From: Bacteroidota bacterium
Lineage (GTDB): Bacteria; Bacteroidota; Bacteroidia; Chitinophagales; Chitinophagaceae
Length of the DNA: 64,000 bases
NCBI GenBank assembly: GCA_018267965.1
Contig: JAFDXK010000006.1
Coordinates: forward strand, 1-64,000
Direction: 5' to 3'
A program made the translations under genes and the position numbers. Below are positions 45,219 through 54,440 of this stretch, one piece after another. Position 1 is the first letter of the stretch; each line of letters opens with the position of its first letter. The notes beneath the pieces are model-generated. The model saw nothing but the letters and a program-made list of their open reading frames with translations. It had not been told where the DNA came from and made no database searches.

Positions 45219-45923
45219 ATGAAAAACTTGCTGATAGCTATTATACTTCTCTGCTCTTTAACAGATACCAAAGCACAGAGCGAATCATTGATTTCGAAGA
45301 TGTACATTAATGGTTATGCTTCATCATTCAAGCCATTTAACTATTATACTTACATGGGTTTTAATACCCGTAGTAATATTCGCGATTACATATCCCCATC
45401 ATTTGGTTTGTCATTTTCCAGGAAAGGAAAAAACTATCACGAAATAGAATTAAGCAGGTTTGATATCTCTAAGCAAGACATCAAGATAGAGACGTATGAT
45501 TACAATGGCAATAAATATTATCAGCCTGTACAAATGTTGACAAATACTTTTATTGCATTACGTTATGAATACATTCTGGGGTTCATTAAAAAGAAAAATG
45601 CAATCCTGAAACCGCAATTAGGATTTTCTGCAATGCCTTATTATTACCGCAATAAATCCACACCCTACTTATCTTACGATTATCCCGTTGCACAAACTTA
45701 TGTAGGTATTCAGTGTGCAATAGTGCCCCGTATCAACATATCACTGAGTTCAAAATTATTGCTTGACATTAATATACCATTACCACTACTCGAAACAAAC
45801 ATTGCAAAGCAAAATATTGCAAATCCGAAGCTTCCTGCTCAATCTCAAAAATATAGCATAGTAGATGTAATGGTATTCCCCAGATACTTTACAGCACGGG
45901 TAGGTTTGGGGCTAAAAATATAA
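45219..45923 (+). CDS. Secreted/outer-membrane protein, unknown
   Basis: 234 aa. Signal peptide 'MKNLLIAIILLCSLTDTKAQ'. The rest reads as alternating beta strands with many Tyr/Phe ('TNTFIALRYEYILGFIKKK', 'RINISLSSKLLLDINIPLPL') and a typical last strand 'FTARVGLGLKI', which fits a small outer-membrane beta-barrel. No family recognised. Starts 34 bp after the Nramp gene. Confidence 0.68.
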   Translation: MKNLLIAIILLCSLTDTKAQSESLISKMYINGYASSFKPFNYYTYMGFNTRSNIRDYISPSFGLSFSRKGKNYHEIELSRFDISKQDIKIETYDYNGNKYYQPVQMLTNTFIALRYEYILGFIKKKNAILKPQLGFSAMPYYYRNKSTPYLSYDYPVAQTYVGIQCAIVPRINISLSSKLLLDINIPLPLLETNIAKQNIANPKLPAQSQKYSIVDVMVFPRYFTARVGLGLKI

Positions 45924-45961
45924 ATACCTAATGTGTATCTTAGAGCATAAATCTTGCTCTC

Positions 45962-46333
45962 ATGGTCATCAAATGGATCATCATATTTCTTGCTGTTCTC
46001 AATTTCGGTTTTATGATTTTTGACGGCAGCCGTGCATTGGCTACAGGCGATTACATACGCCCCACTTCTGGTACTCACGCAGGCCAATTAGGTCCTTGGA
46101 AGAATGTTGTAGAAAAAATAGGCATCGACCCAGAGTCCAATACGATGAAAGTCATTTTTGTGATATGGGGCATAGTCGGCATGTGCATCACTATTGCTTT
46201 CATTATGGGCAAGCCATGGGCATGGAAAGCCATGATCATTATGAATGTCTGCTCCTTGTGGTATGCCATGATGGGCACTATTAGCAGCACATTACAAATA
46301 GTACTGCTCATCGTCACCAAACTGCTTCAATAA
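45962..46333 (+). CDS. Small four-helix membrane protein
   Basis: 123 aa. Hydrophobic segments at about 4-22 ('KWIIIFLAVLNFGFMIFDG'), 62-80 ('KVIFVIWGIVGMCITIAFI'), 85-100 and 105-121. A loop 'YIRPTSGTHAGQLGPWKNVV' sits between the first two. Looks like a Bacteroidota membrane protein of unknown function that is predicted to span the inner membrane. Confidence 0.65.
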   Translation: MVIKWIIIFLAVLNFGFMIFDGSRALATGDYIRPTSGTHAGQLGPWKNVVEKIGIDPESNTMKVIFVIWGIVGMCITIAFIMGKPWAWKAMIIMNVCSLWYAMMGTISSTLQIVLLIVTKLLQ

Positions 46334-46448
46334 TTATCTCTTCGTAAAAGTTTTCTTACTGAAATACATCCTTAGCTCAGTAGCGCCCCCATGTGCGAAG
46401 CACTGGTACGCCTAAGAGCATTTCCATGCAATAACAGCGTATAGCTAC

Positions 46449-46522
46449 CGAAATCATGGCGGAGCAATTGATTTCGGCCTGCTTTTCTTTGCTACTTTCT
46501 TTTTCAGGCAAAAAGAAAGTAG
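46449..46522. repeat. Double inverted repeat upstream of glyA (family B)
   Basis: CCGAAATCA/TGATTTCGG (46449-46457 with 46470-46478) and a perfect 13-bp CTACTTTCTTTTT/AAAAAGAAAGTAG hairpin with loop CAGGC (46492-46522). A related CTTTTCTTTGGTTCGTTTCTTTGG/.../AAAGAAATGAAC unit is at 58167-58211. Confidence 0.6.
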
Positions 46523-46582
46523 ATGGTAATGATACCGGGGACAATTATAATAATGTATTTTGCTGCAAATTTTAAAGTATAC

Positions 46583-47860
46583 ATGCAACGCGATACCGCT
46601 ATTTTCGGATTGATAAATGAAGAGCTGCAACGCCAGCGCCGTGGTTTGGAGCTTATAGCCTCAGAAAACTTTACCAGCATGCAGGTCATGCAGGCCATGG
46701 GAAGCGTAATGACCAATAAATATGCCGAAGGATATCCGGGCCGCAGGTATTATGGTGGTTGCGAAGTGGTAGATAAAAGCGAACAACTTGCAATTGATAG
46801 AGTAAAACAAGTTTTTGGTGTAGAATATGCAAACGTGCAACCACATAGCGGTGCACAGGCTAATGCGGCAGTGATGTTAGCATGTTTACATGCCGGTGAT
46901 ACCATTCTTGGTTTAGACTTGAGCATGGGCGGTCACCTTACACATGGCTCTCCTGTTAATTTCTCAGGCAAAACATATCACGCAGTGCACTATGGTGTGC
47001 GCAAGGAAGATGGCATTGTTGATTATGAACATCTGGAAAAACAAGCTGCGGAGCACAAACCTAAAATGATTATTTGTGGTGCATCTGCTTACAGCCGCGA
47101 TTGGGACTATGCACGCATTCGTGCAGCGGCAGATAAAATAGGCGCTATCGTATTAGCAGATATCTCCCACCCTGCAGGTTTGATAGCTAAAAAACATCTC
47201 AGCTCTCCGTTTGAGCATTGCCATATCGTTACTACTACTACACACAAAACATTGCGTGGCCCACGCGGCGGTTTGGTGATGATGAAAACTGATTTTGAAA
47301 ACCCATGGGGCATCAAAGACCCTAAAGGCGAGATACGCATGATGAGTGCATTACTTGACCTTGCAGTTTTCCCCGGCACACAAGGCGGCCCGTTGGAACA
47401 CGTGATTGCTGCAAAAGCTGTGGCCTTCGGCGAAATTCTGGACGCTTCGTTCGGCAGCTATACTCAACAGGTTATCAATAATGCGCAGGCTTTAGCCAAA
47501 GCTTTCCTCGCAAAAGACTATAACATAGTTTCAGGTGGCACAGACAACCACTTGTTATTGATAGACTTGCGCAATAAAAACATCAGCGGTAAAAAAGCAG
47601 AGAACACATTGGTTCATGCCGATATTACTCTTAACAAGAACATGGTGCCTTTCGACGATAAATCACCATTTATCACATCAGGTATACGTGTTGGTGTACC
47701 CGCTGTCACTACACGCGGACTGAAGGAAGACCACATGCCGCAAATAGCAGATTGGTTGGACAGGGTGTTAATGTCACCTGATAACGAAAACTTAATAAAT
47801 ACGGTAAGAGGCGAGGTAAATGAGTTCATGAAGCAGTTCCCGCTCTATCCTGAATGGTAG
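46583..47860 (+). CDS. glyA: Serine hydroxymethyltransferase
   Basis: 425 aa from ATG 46583 (the in-frame frame start at 46523 is in the repeat-like spacer). Near the start '[20 protein letters not shown]' and '[16 protein letters not shown]', PLP-Lys in '[20 protein letters not shown]', and '[20 protein letters not shown]'. It interconverts serine and glycine with tetrahydrofolate. Single gene with its own terminator. Confidence 0.97.
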   Translation: MQRDTAIFGLINEELQRQRRGLELIASENFTSMQVMQAMGSVMTNKYAEGYPGRRYYGGCEVVDKSEQLAIDRVKQVFGVEYANVQPHSGAQANAAVMLACLHAGDTILGLDLSMGGHLTHGSPVNFSGKTYHAVHYGVRKEDGIVDYEHLEKQAAEHKPKMIICGASAYSRDWDYARIRAAADKIGAIVLADISHPAGLIAKKHLSSPFEHCHIVTTTTHKTLRGPRGGLVMMKTDFENPWGIKDPKGEIRMMSALLDLAVFPGTQGGPLEHVIAAKAVAFGEILDASFGSYTQQVINNAQALAKAFLAKDYNIVSGGTDNHLLLIDLRNKNISGKKAENTLVHADITLNKNMVPFDDKSPFITSGIRVGVPAVTTRGLKEDHMPQIADWLDRVLMSPDNENLINTVRGEVNEFMKQFPLYPEW

Positions 47861-47879
47861 AATTAAGATAATATTATAT

Positions 47880-47926
47880 AAGCCATCGCGTTATACAACA
47901 GATAACACGGTGGCTTTTCTTATTTT
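47880..47926 (+). terminator. glyA terminator
   Basis: A 15-bp stem AAGCCATCGCGTTAT/ATAACACGGTGGCTT with one mismatch and one G-U pair, loop ACAACAG, followed by TTCTTATTTTT. Ends transcription 20 bp after the glyA stop. Confidence 0.75.
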
Positions 47927-47970
47927 TGTAGCTTATACAACACCCATTGCACTGGTTTAATACATTGTTC

Positions 47971-50202
47971 ATGAAGAGGACTTTATTACATAGCACACTG
48001 GCTTCGGTTTTTATTTTGTTATTCGTGGCAAATGACACCTACGCACAACGTCACAAAAAAGAAGAGAAACCTAAAGAGGTAAGCATATACGATGTGGATA
48101 CGCTGCAAAAGCTGATTCCGCTGAATCGTAAAATGTGGCACGACCGCATAGACATTCAGCAGAAAAAAATCAGGGCCTCTTTTAAAATGGTCAGTTATTC
48201 TGACGATAGCATATTATCTGCAAGTTTTCAGCATGCTATGATGGAGGACGTAGACCATATGCAAAAGATGGTAGAGAATATGCCGCCCGGAGATAGGGAT
48301 TCATATGCAGAAAGCCAGGAGAAAATACAATGCTTAAAAGCCATTGAACAAATGCTGATTTCCTTCAATCGCGATGTACGCCCCGACCCTGTTTATTATA
48401 AAAAGTTGGTGGCCAATATGCACGACCTTATCATTGCATTGAATGAAGGTACCAGTCTCGATTTTGTGAAGAACAATGTCAGCAAGCAAACACTGAACAA
48501 CGTAAAAGCCTTATTCGACAAACCATCCGCACCCGAGCGTATGTTCATTTATCCTGAGATGGGCAGGCGCGAACCGCAAATGATGATAAAACGTCTGCCT
48601 GAGTTTGTGAATGACCCTTATGCTGATGATATAATAACTGCTGCTGCGAAAGTTGTCCCGAATGAAATTTTCAATTACGCTTCTTCTACCAATGTACCAT
48701 TAAGCAATGCTGTAAGACGCAGTAAAGACCCATTAGTGCAAACCATTGTACGTGTAGCGCAGGAATCTAAATCACCGCTAAAGGCTATGCCTTTCATCAA
48801 TGACATATTTGCCAAGCGCAAAACAATTGCAGAAGTAGATGCCATCACATCAAACCCCGATTTGTTTTACCAAAACCTGGTGAGACTGAAGGTGGAGAAT
48901 GTGGCGATAGGCGGCGATATCTATACCGATGAATTGCAGTACCGTGGAATGAGCTATGTGCGCAAAATGAACGAGCTGCACGAAGAAAAAGACCCGGTGC
49001 GTTTTAAATGTATTGAAGACATGAGCCCAGAGGCTATGTATTTCCTTATGGTTTACGGGCAGGACGAGATATACACCAGTAGTTTCCTCGGCACTTTCAA
49101 AAGAATGATGGCAAAGTTGGGAACAACGCCCGGTAACGAATTCCTTGACCGTGTACATCGTGACAAGTTCAGGACATTCATCCGCATGTGTGCCGGCTAT
49201 AATACATTACCACAGTTCTTAGGCACTATGGATGCTGAACATAAGAACAGCCTGATGCGCGATTTTATAGCAGGATTAGAAAAAGGTAAAGACGATGACC
49301 TTGAAGATGCTGTAGACGTTGCCGATGCATTCGGCAGCATACAGGATTCATCTCTCGCAGCATTTTTAGATAAGCAGGTGAAGGACAACTATGAATCTGC
49401 ATATCAACAACGAAGCAAAAAAGGTGTTATCATCTATGGGTTGCTGGCAACGCTGTTTGAAAGTTCACGCAACGCAAACAATAGCGACAATGCTGCTGCA
49501 GAATCCAACCGTTTAAACCTCCCTCCCATCAATCTTGTGCCTAATAACAAATTGGCCAATGACTCAGGTATCGTTTACGAACAGTTCTTTTTCTTCGGCG
49601 ACGAAGACGGTAAAACATCATACGCCAGTTTTTTAACCAACTTTAAAGACGGTAAATGGAAAATCGTAAACACTAATAAGAATTGGTCTACCATATCATC
49701 TACTTCCGGCAAACCTGTTGTGATATATGCCAATATGCCAGTACCTGAGCCCGGCGACGAAGAAGCACAGAAAGCACTTTGCAATTATCTTGACAGCCTC
49801 GAAATTCATCCTACAATAGTAGTGCACCGCGGGCATAGTTACCATTTGCCACTAACCATCGACCACCTGAAACCCGAAGCACGCATTGTAATGCTGGGCT
49901 CTTGTGGTGGCTATCACAACCTGGGTAAAGTGTTAGACCATTCTCCTGATGCGCACATCATCTCTTCTAAACAAGTAGGTTCTATGAGCGTAAACGAGCC
50001 TATTATTAAAACCATCAACGAACAATTACTGGAAGGCAAAGACATTGAATGGATATCATCATGGATGAAACTGAATGGCATCTTTGCAATGAAAGGCAGA
50101 GAAAAAGCGCGTGAGTATTTTGTTGACTATATTCCCCCGCACAGAAACCTTGGCGCAATTTTTATTAAAGCATATCGTAAAATGCTAAACAGCCTCGAAT
50201 AA
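47971..50202 (+). CDS. Secreted protein with possible caspase-like (clan CD) C-terminal domain
   Basis: 743 aa from ATG 47971 (an in-frame TTG at 47947 is less likely). Signal peptide 'MKRTLLHSTLASVFILLFVANDTYA'. The first ~500 residues are helical and contain no recognised family. The last ~150 hold 'PTIVVHRGHSYHL' (H622) and 'ARIVMLGSCGGYHNLGKVL' (C645), each after a hydrophobic strand; this strand-HxxGH and strand-xxC arrangement resembles the clan CD peptidases (caspase, separase, CHAT). Followed by ppk2 after 5 bp. Confidence 0.6.
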   Translation: MKRTLLHSTLASVFILLFVANDTYAQRHKKEEKPKEVSIYDVDTLQKLIPLNRKMWHDRIDIQQKKIRASFKMVSYSDDSILSASFQHAMMEDVDHMQKMVENMPPGDRDSYAESQEKIQCLKAIEQMLISFNRDVRPDPVYYKKLVANMHDLIIALNEGTSLDFVKNNVSKQTLNNVKALFDKPSAPERMFIYPEMGRREPQMMIKRLPEFVNDPYADDIITAAAKVVPNEIFNYASSTNVPLSNAVRRSKDPLVQTIVRVAQESKSPLKAMPFINDIFAKRKTIAEVDAITSNPDLFYQNLVRLKVENVAIGGDIYTDELQYRGMSYVRKMNELHEEKDPVRFKCIEDMSPEAMYFLMVYGQDEIYTSSFLGTFKRMMAKLGTTPGNEFLDRVHRDKFRTFIRMCAGYNTLPQFLGTMDAEHKNSLMRDFIAGLEKGKDDDLEDAVDVADAFGSIQDSSLAAFLDKQVKDNYESAYQQRSKKGVIIYGLLATLFESSRNANNSDNAAAESNRLNLPPINLVPNNKLANDSGIVYEQFFFFGDEDGKTSYASFLTNFKDGKWKIVNTNKNWSTISSTSGKPVVIYANMPVPEPGDEEAQKALCNYLDSLEIHPTIVVHRGHSYHLPLTIDHLKPEARIVMLGSCGGYHNLGKVLDHSPDAHIISSKQVGSMSVNEPIIKTINEQLLEGKDIEWISSWMKLNGIFAMKGREKAREYFVDYIPPHRNLGAIFIKAYRKMLNSLE

Positions 50203-50207
50203 TTCTT

Positions 50208-50954
50208 ATGGCAAAATATAATCTTTCCAAAATATCTACCCGCTCCCCTAAGGGCTGGGATAAAGAAACTACCAAAAAGAAATTGGAGGGAGTTCTCAGC
50301 GAATTGGATGAACTGCAAAACCTGCTATATGCCGAATCTAAACATTCCATACTGGTAATTATCCAGGCTATGGATGGTGGAGGCAAAGACGGCTTGATTC
50401 GCGATGTATTCACGAGCATGAACCCGCAAGGTGTAGAAGTAACATCTTATAAAGAACCCACACCTGAAGAATTATCTCACGATTTCCTCTGGCGTGTACA
50501 TCAACACAGCCCTGCCAAAGGCACGATACAGGTTTTCAACCGCTCTCATTACGAAGATGTGTTAGTAACTCGTGTACACAACATCATTGATGACAAGACA
50601 GCATACAAACGTATGGCTGCTATCAACGATTTTGAAAGACTATTGCAGGAGCATAATAACACACACATCCTCAAACTATACCTGCACGTTTCTCACGAAG
50701 AACAATTATCTCGTTTAAAGGAACGTATGAGTGCACCGCAAAAAATGTGGAAGTACAATGCTAATGACCTGAAAGAATCAGAGCTTTGGAACACTTATAT
50801 GGAATACTATCAGGAAGCCTTCAGCCAGTGCAATAAACCCGAATGGAATATCATACCATCAGACCAGAACTGGTATAAATCATATATCGTTGCTGTATTG
50901 CTGCGAGATATGCTCAAAGGACTAAAGATGAAATATCCCGGACTAAAGAAATGA
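50208..50954 (+). CDS. ppk2: Polyphosphate kinase 2 family protein
   Basis: 248 aa. Walker A 'VIIQAMDGGGKDGLIRDVF', Walker B 'TIQVFNRSHYEDVLVTRVH' and the lid 'MSAPQKMWKYNANDLKESELWN' are all present; single-domain PPK2 (~250 aa), so likely phosphorylating nucleoside mono- or diphosphates from polyphosphate. Operon partner of the secreted protein upstream (5 bp). Confidence 0.92.
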   Translation: MAKYNLSKISTRSPKGWDKETTKKKLEGVLSELDELQNLLYAESKHSILVIIQAMDGGGKDGLIRDVFTSMNPQGVEVTSYKEPTPEELSHDFLWRVHQHSPAKGTIQVFNRSHYEDVLVTRVHNIIDDKTAYKRMAAINDFERLLQEHNNTHILKLYLHVSHEEQLSRLKERMSAPQKMWKYNANDLKESELWNTYMEYYQEAFSQCNKPEWNIIPSDQNWYKSYIVAVLLRDMLKGLKMKYPGLKK

Positions 50955-50956
50955 TT

Positions 50957-51090
50957 TAGTTGACTTGTTGAGCCGTTGATTAGTTATCTTATATTACTCT
51001 CCATAAAAAATGTACCTCTAAAGAGGTACATTTTTATTATATTCTTACAAATTAATAAACTACTGGTCAACTAATCAACCAGTCAACTAA
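50957..51090. repeat. Nested inverted repeats between convergent ppk2 and phaC
   Basis: Three nested pairs: TAGTTGACT (50957-50965) with AGTCAACTA (51082-51090), GTTGATTAGTT (50975-50985) with AACTAATCAAC (51070-51080), and the terminator hairpin at 51006-51035 inside. The outer pair ends at the phaC stop codon. Confidence 0.65.
51006..51035. terminator. Bidirectional terminator between ppk2 and phaC
   Basis: Stem AAAAATGTACCTCT/AGAGGTACATTTTT with loop AA. Poly-A and poly-T flanks serve both strands, and the two genes converge on it. Confidence 0.75.
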
Positions 51091-52143
51091 TTAACAACGT
51101 TCAATAGTCCACTTAGCTACTGCAGGAGCCAGCTCTTTTTGAGATTTACCACCTACAAACACACCAATGTGTCCACCCGGGAAAGGATATTCTTTTTTAT
51201 CCTTGCTGCCGATAGCATCCATAATAGGCAACGTACTTTCGTTAGGAATGATGTTATCATCCGTAGCGTACACATTCAGGTACGGAACAGTCATGTTCTT
51301 CAAATCAATCTTACGGCCACCTAATTCCATTTCACCTTTTATCAGTTTATTATCACGGAACAGGTCTTTGATATATTTCCTGTACATCTCACCCGGAATA
51401 GCAGGTAAATCGCCCTTCCATTTTTCCATACGCAGGAAGTTCTCCATTTTATCTTTATCATCAAGGCTGTTCATCACACCCAGATACTTGCTGATGTTCA
51501 TGCTTGGTTTCAACATACCGAAAGCACCATCTACCATTTCACCCGGAATAGTACCAACGCTATCTACCATCGCATCTACATCTATATGCTTAGTCCAGCG
51601 ATACAACATGCATTTGTTAGTGCTGAATTCATAAGGAGCTACGTAAGTAGTCAGTGATTTCAGTTTTTGCGGGTACAAGCTGGCATATATCATGCTGAAT
51701 GTACCACCCTGGCAAATACCTTGCTTGTGTATCTTATCTACTTTATGACGCTTGCGAAGGAAATCAACCGCATCGTTCATATAACCATCTATATAATCTT
51801 CCATTGTTTCGTAGCGGTCTGCCTTTGTAGGATAACCCCAGTCCATAATGTAGATATCCAAACCTTCTTCTATCAGTTTCTTCATCAGGCTGCGGTCAGG
51901 TTGCAGGTCCAGTACGTCATGACGGTTCAGCATAGCAAAGCTCACCAATACAGGGGTAGCACATTTAGCCGGTGTTTCACGTATGTAATGATACATCTTC
52001 ACGTGGCCGCTGCTCCATACCAATTCTTTAGGGGTAGTAGCTACTTGTACATCCTCCATGTTCTGTAAAGTCTCGTAGCCTTTAGCCAGTTTCTGTGCAG
52101 TAGACGATAATTCATCTACCATTTCTGCCGGGTTCCAATTCAT
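51091..52143 (-). CDS. phaC: Class III polyhydroxyalkanoate synthase subunit PhaC
   Basis: 350 aa, the size of class III PhaC. The lipase-like box has Cys instead of Ser: 'HKQGICQGGTFSMIYASL' with C144; Asp in 'LNVYATDDNIIPNEST' and His in 'FPGGHIGVFVGGKSQKEL' complete the triad. It polymerises (R)-hydroxyacyl-CoA. Class III enzymes need PhaE, which is not adjacent in this window, so it must be elsewhere or replaced. Not in an obvious operon; upstream is a low-complexity spacer. Confidence 0.88.
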   Translation of the reverse strand: MNWNPAEMVDELSSTAQKLAKGYETLQNMEDVQVATTPKELVWSSGHVKMYHYIRETPAKCATPVLVSFAMLNRHDVLDLQPDRSLMKKLIEEGLDIYIMDWGYPTKADRYETMEDYIDGYMNDAVDFLRKRHKVDKIHKQGICQGGTFSMIYASLYPQKLKSLTTYVAPYEFSTNKCMLYRWTKHIDVDAMVDSVGTIPGEMVDGAFGMLKPSMNISKYLGVMNSLDDKDKMENFLRMEKWKGDLPAIPGEMYRKYIKDLFRDNKLIKGEMELGGRKIDLKNMTVPYLNVYATDDNIIPNESTLPIMDAIGSKDKKEYPFPGGHIGVFVGGKSQKELAPAVAKWTIERC

Positions 52144-52286
52144 ACTTTTAAAAATTTTGCGCGAAGTTATTAATTTTTTTACAAATAAGAGCCATTTTGC
52201 TCCCTTTAACCCTATGAATATAGCTGATTACCAATACCAAACAACATATTTTATTACAAACCATGTGCAAAAACCCTAAATCCTAA

Positions 52287-52388
52287 CATCCCCTCTATCC
52301 CCAAATATCTCTATTATCTCTTCCATCTCTAACATCCTTCTATCTCTACTATCTCTTCTATCATTTCTATCCCTCTATCCCTTCATCC
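52287..52388. repeat. Pyrimidine-rich low-complexity tract
   Basis: Imperfect short tandem units of CTCTATC/ATCTCT type on the + strand, almost free of G, just upstream of the dehydrogenase gene. No hairpin or ORF. Looks like a decayed tandem repeat or an unstructured leader. Confidence 0.55.
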
Positions 52389-52418
52389 CGTATCTTCGCC
52401 TCTCAAATCTCCAACAAC

Positions 52419-53270
52419 ATGATAGCATTTCTCGGCACAGGATTATTAGGCAGCGGCTTTGTAAGGGCATTACTCAAAAACGGACACCAGGTAAACGTTT
52501 GGAACCGCACACCCGATAAAGCCCGCGCGCTTGAAGCCAACGGCGCTACAGCATTTGCCCATGCAGCCGATGCCGTGAAAGGAGCCAACCGCATTCACCT
52601 CTGCCTGATGGACGACGCCGCTGTAGATGCCGTGCTCGAAGCTGCTAAAGCAGGCATGCAACCCGGCGCTATCATTATAGACCACACCACCACATCGGTA
52701 GCAGGAGCCGTACAACGCACCGAACAATGGAAACAGCTCGGTTTCACCTACCAGCACGCACCCGTATTCATGGGGCCATCTAATGCAGATGCCTGCACAG
52801 GTTATATGCTCATATCGGGCGACCAGCAACTGGCTACACAACTCACACCCGAACTCTCTAAAATGACGGGGCAGCTCATCAACCTCGGTGCCGAAACGGG
52901 CAAAGCCGCAGGCATGAAACTCGTGGGCAACTGTTTCCTCGTTGGGTTCTCTGCCTCTATTAGCGATATGCTGATGCTTGCCAAATCTGTAAGCATAACA
53001 CCCGCCGAAGTAACGGGACTGTTTGAACAATGGAACCCCGGAGCATCGCTCGTGCCGCGCATGAAACGTATGGTAGCTGCCGATTATCACAACCCATCGT
53101 GGAACCTCGGTATGGCACGCAAAGACACCAACCTCTTTATGAACGAAGCCACTGCAGCAGGAAACCAGTTTACCATCATCCCCGCCATACTGCAACTGAT
53201 GGACACCCTCATAACACAAGGACACGTAAACGAAGACTGGAGCATCATAGCCAAGGATGCGGTAGGATAA
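52419..53270 (+). CDS. NAD(P)-dependent 3-hydroxyisobutyrate dehydrogenase-family oxidoreductase
   Basis: 283 aa. Rossmann 'IAFLGTGLLGSGFVRALLKN' then the 6-phosphogluconate-dehydrogenase-like signature: 'FTYQHAPVFMGPSNADACTGYMLISG' and the catalytic Lys in 'AAGMKLVGNCFLVG'. C-terminal helical domain ends 'GHVNEDWSIIAKDAVG'. Substrate unknown (beta-hydroxyacid class). Noticeably richer in G+C, especially in codon third positions, than the AT-rich operon that follows. Confidence 0.9.
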   Translation: MIAFLGTGLLGSGFVRALLKNGHQVNVWNRTPDKARALEANGATAFAHAADAVKGANRIHLCLMDDAAVDAVLEAAKAGMQPGAIIIDHTTTSVAGAVQRTEQWKQLGFTYQHAPVFMGPSNADACTGYMLISGDQQLATQLTPELSKMTGQLINLGAETGKAAGMKLVGNCFLVGFSASISDMLMLAKSVSITPAEVTGLFEQWNPGASLVPRMKRMVAADYHNPSWNLGMARKDTNLFMNEATAAGNQFTIIPAILQLMDTLITQGHVNEDWSIIAKDAVG

Positions 53271-53341
53271 ATTTGGTAGCAGGGGAAAGTACTACTATTA
53301 AATATCGTTGCGTCGCACTCTTGTACGTTCTAATCACTACT

Positions 53342-53396
53342 CGTCATTGCGAGGGAGTATTTGCGAAAGCAAATACGGACGAAGCAATCTCGTCAC
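53342..53396 (+). repeat. Palindromic interspersed unit, family A, copy left of the defence operon
   Basis: CGTCATTGCGAGGGA, then GTATTTGC-GAAA-GCAAATAC (perfect 8-bp stem with GNRA loop), then GGACGAAGCAATCTCGTCAC. It lies 111 bp from the DUF4435 gene stop, i.e. on the downstream border of the operon. Confidence 0.8.
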
Positions 53397-53507
53397 AACA
53401 TGAGAATAAAATAATGTGGGCTGGTTGAAGTGGTAAAACTTTATTGTCCAAACTTAAGCACCACTATTAAACGCTCACGGCGGTGGCACCGTTCAGGGTT
53501 TGGATTA

Positions 53508-54440
53508 CTATGCGGCAATTCTTTGTATATACACACGAAGACACTCGGTAGTTAAAGCATAACTATTTAATTGAGTCATAATAGTGGAATCTTCAAAACG
53601 GAGTTTACAAGAATAATGTTTTTTACATATCGTTTGATCTCTATTCCCAATTTGCGTCTTAAACCTATCTAAAAAGTTGACCAAGAATTTTATTGCAATC
53701 TTTCCACGAAAAACTTTAGGCATGTCTACTTGTGAAAAATGATTTACTTTAATGCTGTATTCCTCTTCTGTAATATCATTATTATTGAACAAGGCATCAA
53801 TACCTTCTTTAGTTTGCACTTCTTCTAGTGGAATAATACTTGATAGATCTGGTAATACCACTTTTGTAATGACATCTTTCACAGCATTATTAATATTTAG
53901 TCGTCCCATGGCCATTCCATTGTTCCTTTTATCCGCATAACATGCAAGCCACGAATTAACATTTAAAACTTTTAGATTAAATTCATTAAATAACCTATCG
54001 AATACTCGTAAACAACTTTCAATATCATCTTCATCGCGAATATTAAAATCTATTCTAAGTATTTTTCGAATAGTATCAGAATCAGTATAAAAATTTTCTA
54101 CGCTATGATATGGAGTCTCATAAAAATCATTATTTGTATTCTGAGGATCAAAATCTTTGTCTATAAAAAAGGCCGTTCTAGCATTCCTGTATGCTTCCTG
54201 ATTCTTAATTAGTGTGTAGACTCCTATAACTTTATCCTTCCCCTGACATATATAATCCATAATTCGAAATGCTGGGGCATTGCCTTCAATTCTAGATTGA
54301 TAATATTTAAAATCATCATTACCTTCAAAAAAACAATGGATCATTTGACCATTATCTTTACTGTATTTTAAAATAAATTCTGTGTAAGCGACGACACTAT
54401 TACCTTTTGCTTCTTTAAGCGTATCTAAAAGACTACTCAT
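53508..54440 (-). CDS. DUF4435 TOPRIM-type nuclease (AriB-like)
   Basis: 310 aa. TOPRIM pattern: 'IHCFFEGNDDFKYYQSRI' (E39), 'ICQGKDKVIGVYTLI' and 'TAFFIDKDFDPQN' (D94, D96), as in DUF4435 proteins and OLD-type nucleases. In PARIS the DUF4435 partner AriB cuts a host target when released from the ATPase AriA. Its start overlaps the ATPase stop by 8 bp, so the two are translationally coupled. Last gene of the five-gene operon. Confidence 0.82.
   Translation of the reverse strand: MSSLLDTLKEAKGNSVVAYTEFILKYSKDNGQMIHCFFEGNDDFKYYQSRIEGNAPAFRIMDYICQGKDKVIGVYTLIKNQEAYRNARTAFFIDKDFDPQNTNNDFYETPYHSVENFYTDSDTIRKILRIDFNIRDEDDIESCLRVFDRLFNEFNLKVLNVNSWLACYADKRNNGMAMGRLNINNAVKDVITKVVLPDLSSIIPLEEVQTKEGIDALFNNNDITEEEYSIKVNHFSQVDMPKVFRGKIAIKFLVNFLDRFKTQIGNRDQTICKKHYSCKLRFEDSTIMTQLNSYALTTECLRVYIQRIAA

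Noticed and set aside
46334..46582. Spacer before glyA considered as a glycine riboswitch
   Set aside because: The conserved glycine aptamer pattern is not seen; the structure is explained by two simple inverted repeats.
52470..53225. Minus-strand open frame (251 codons) inside the dehydrogenase gene
   Set aside because: It mirrors the GC-rich codons of the real gene on the other strand and has no recognisable domain.
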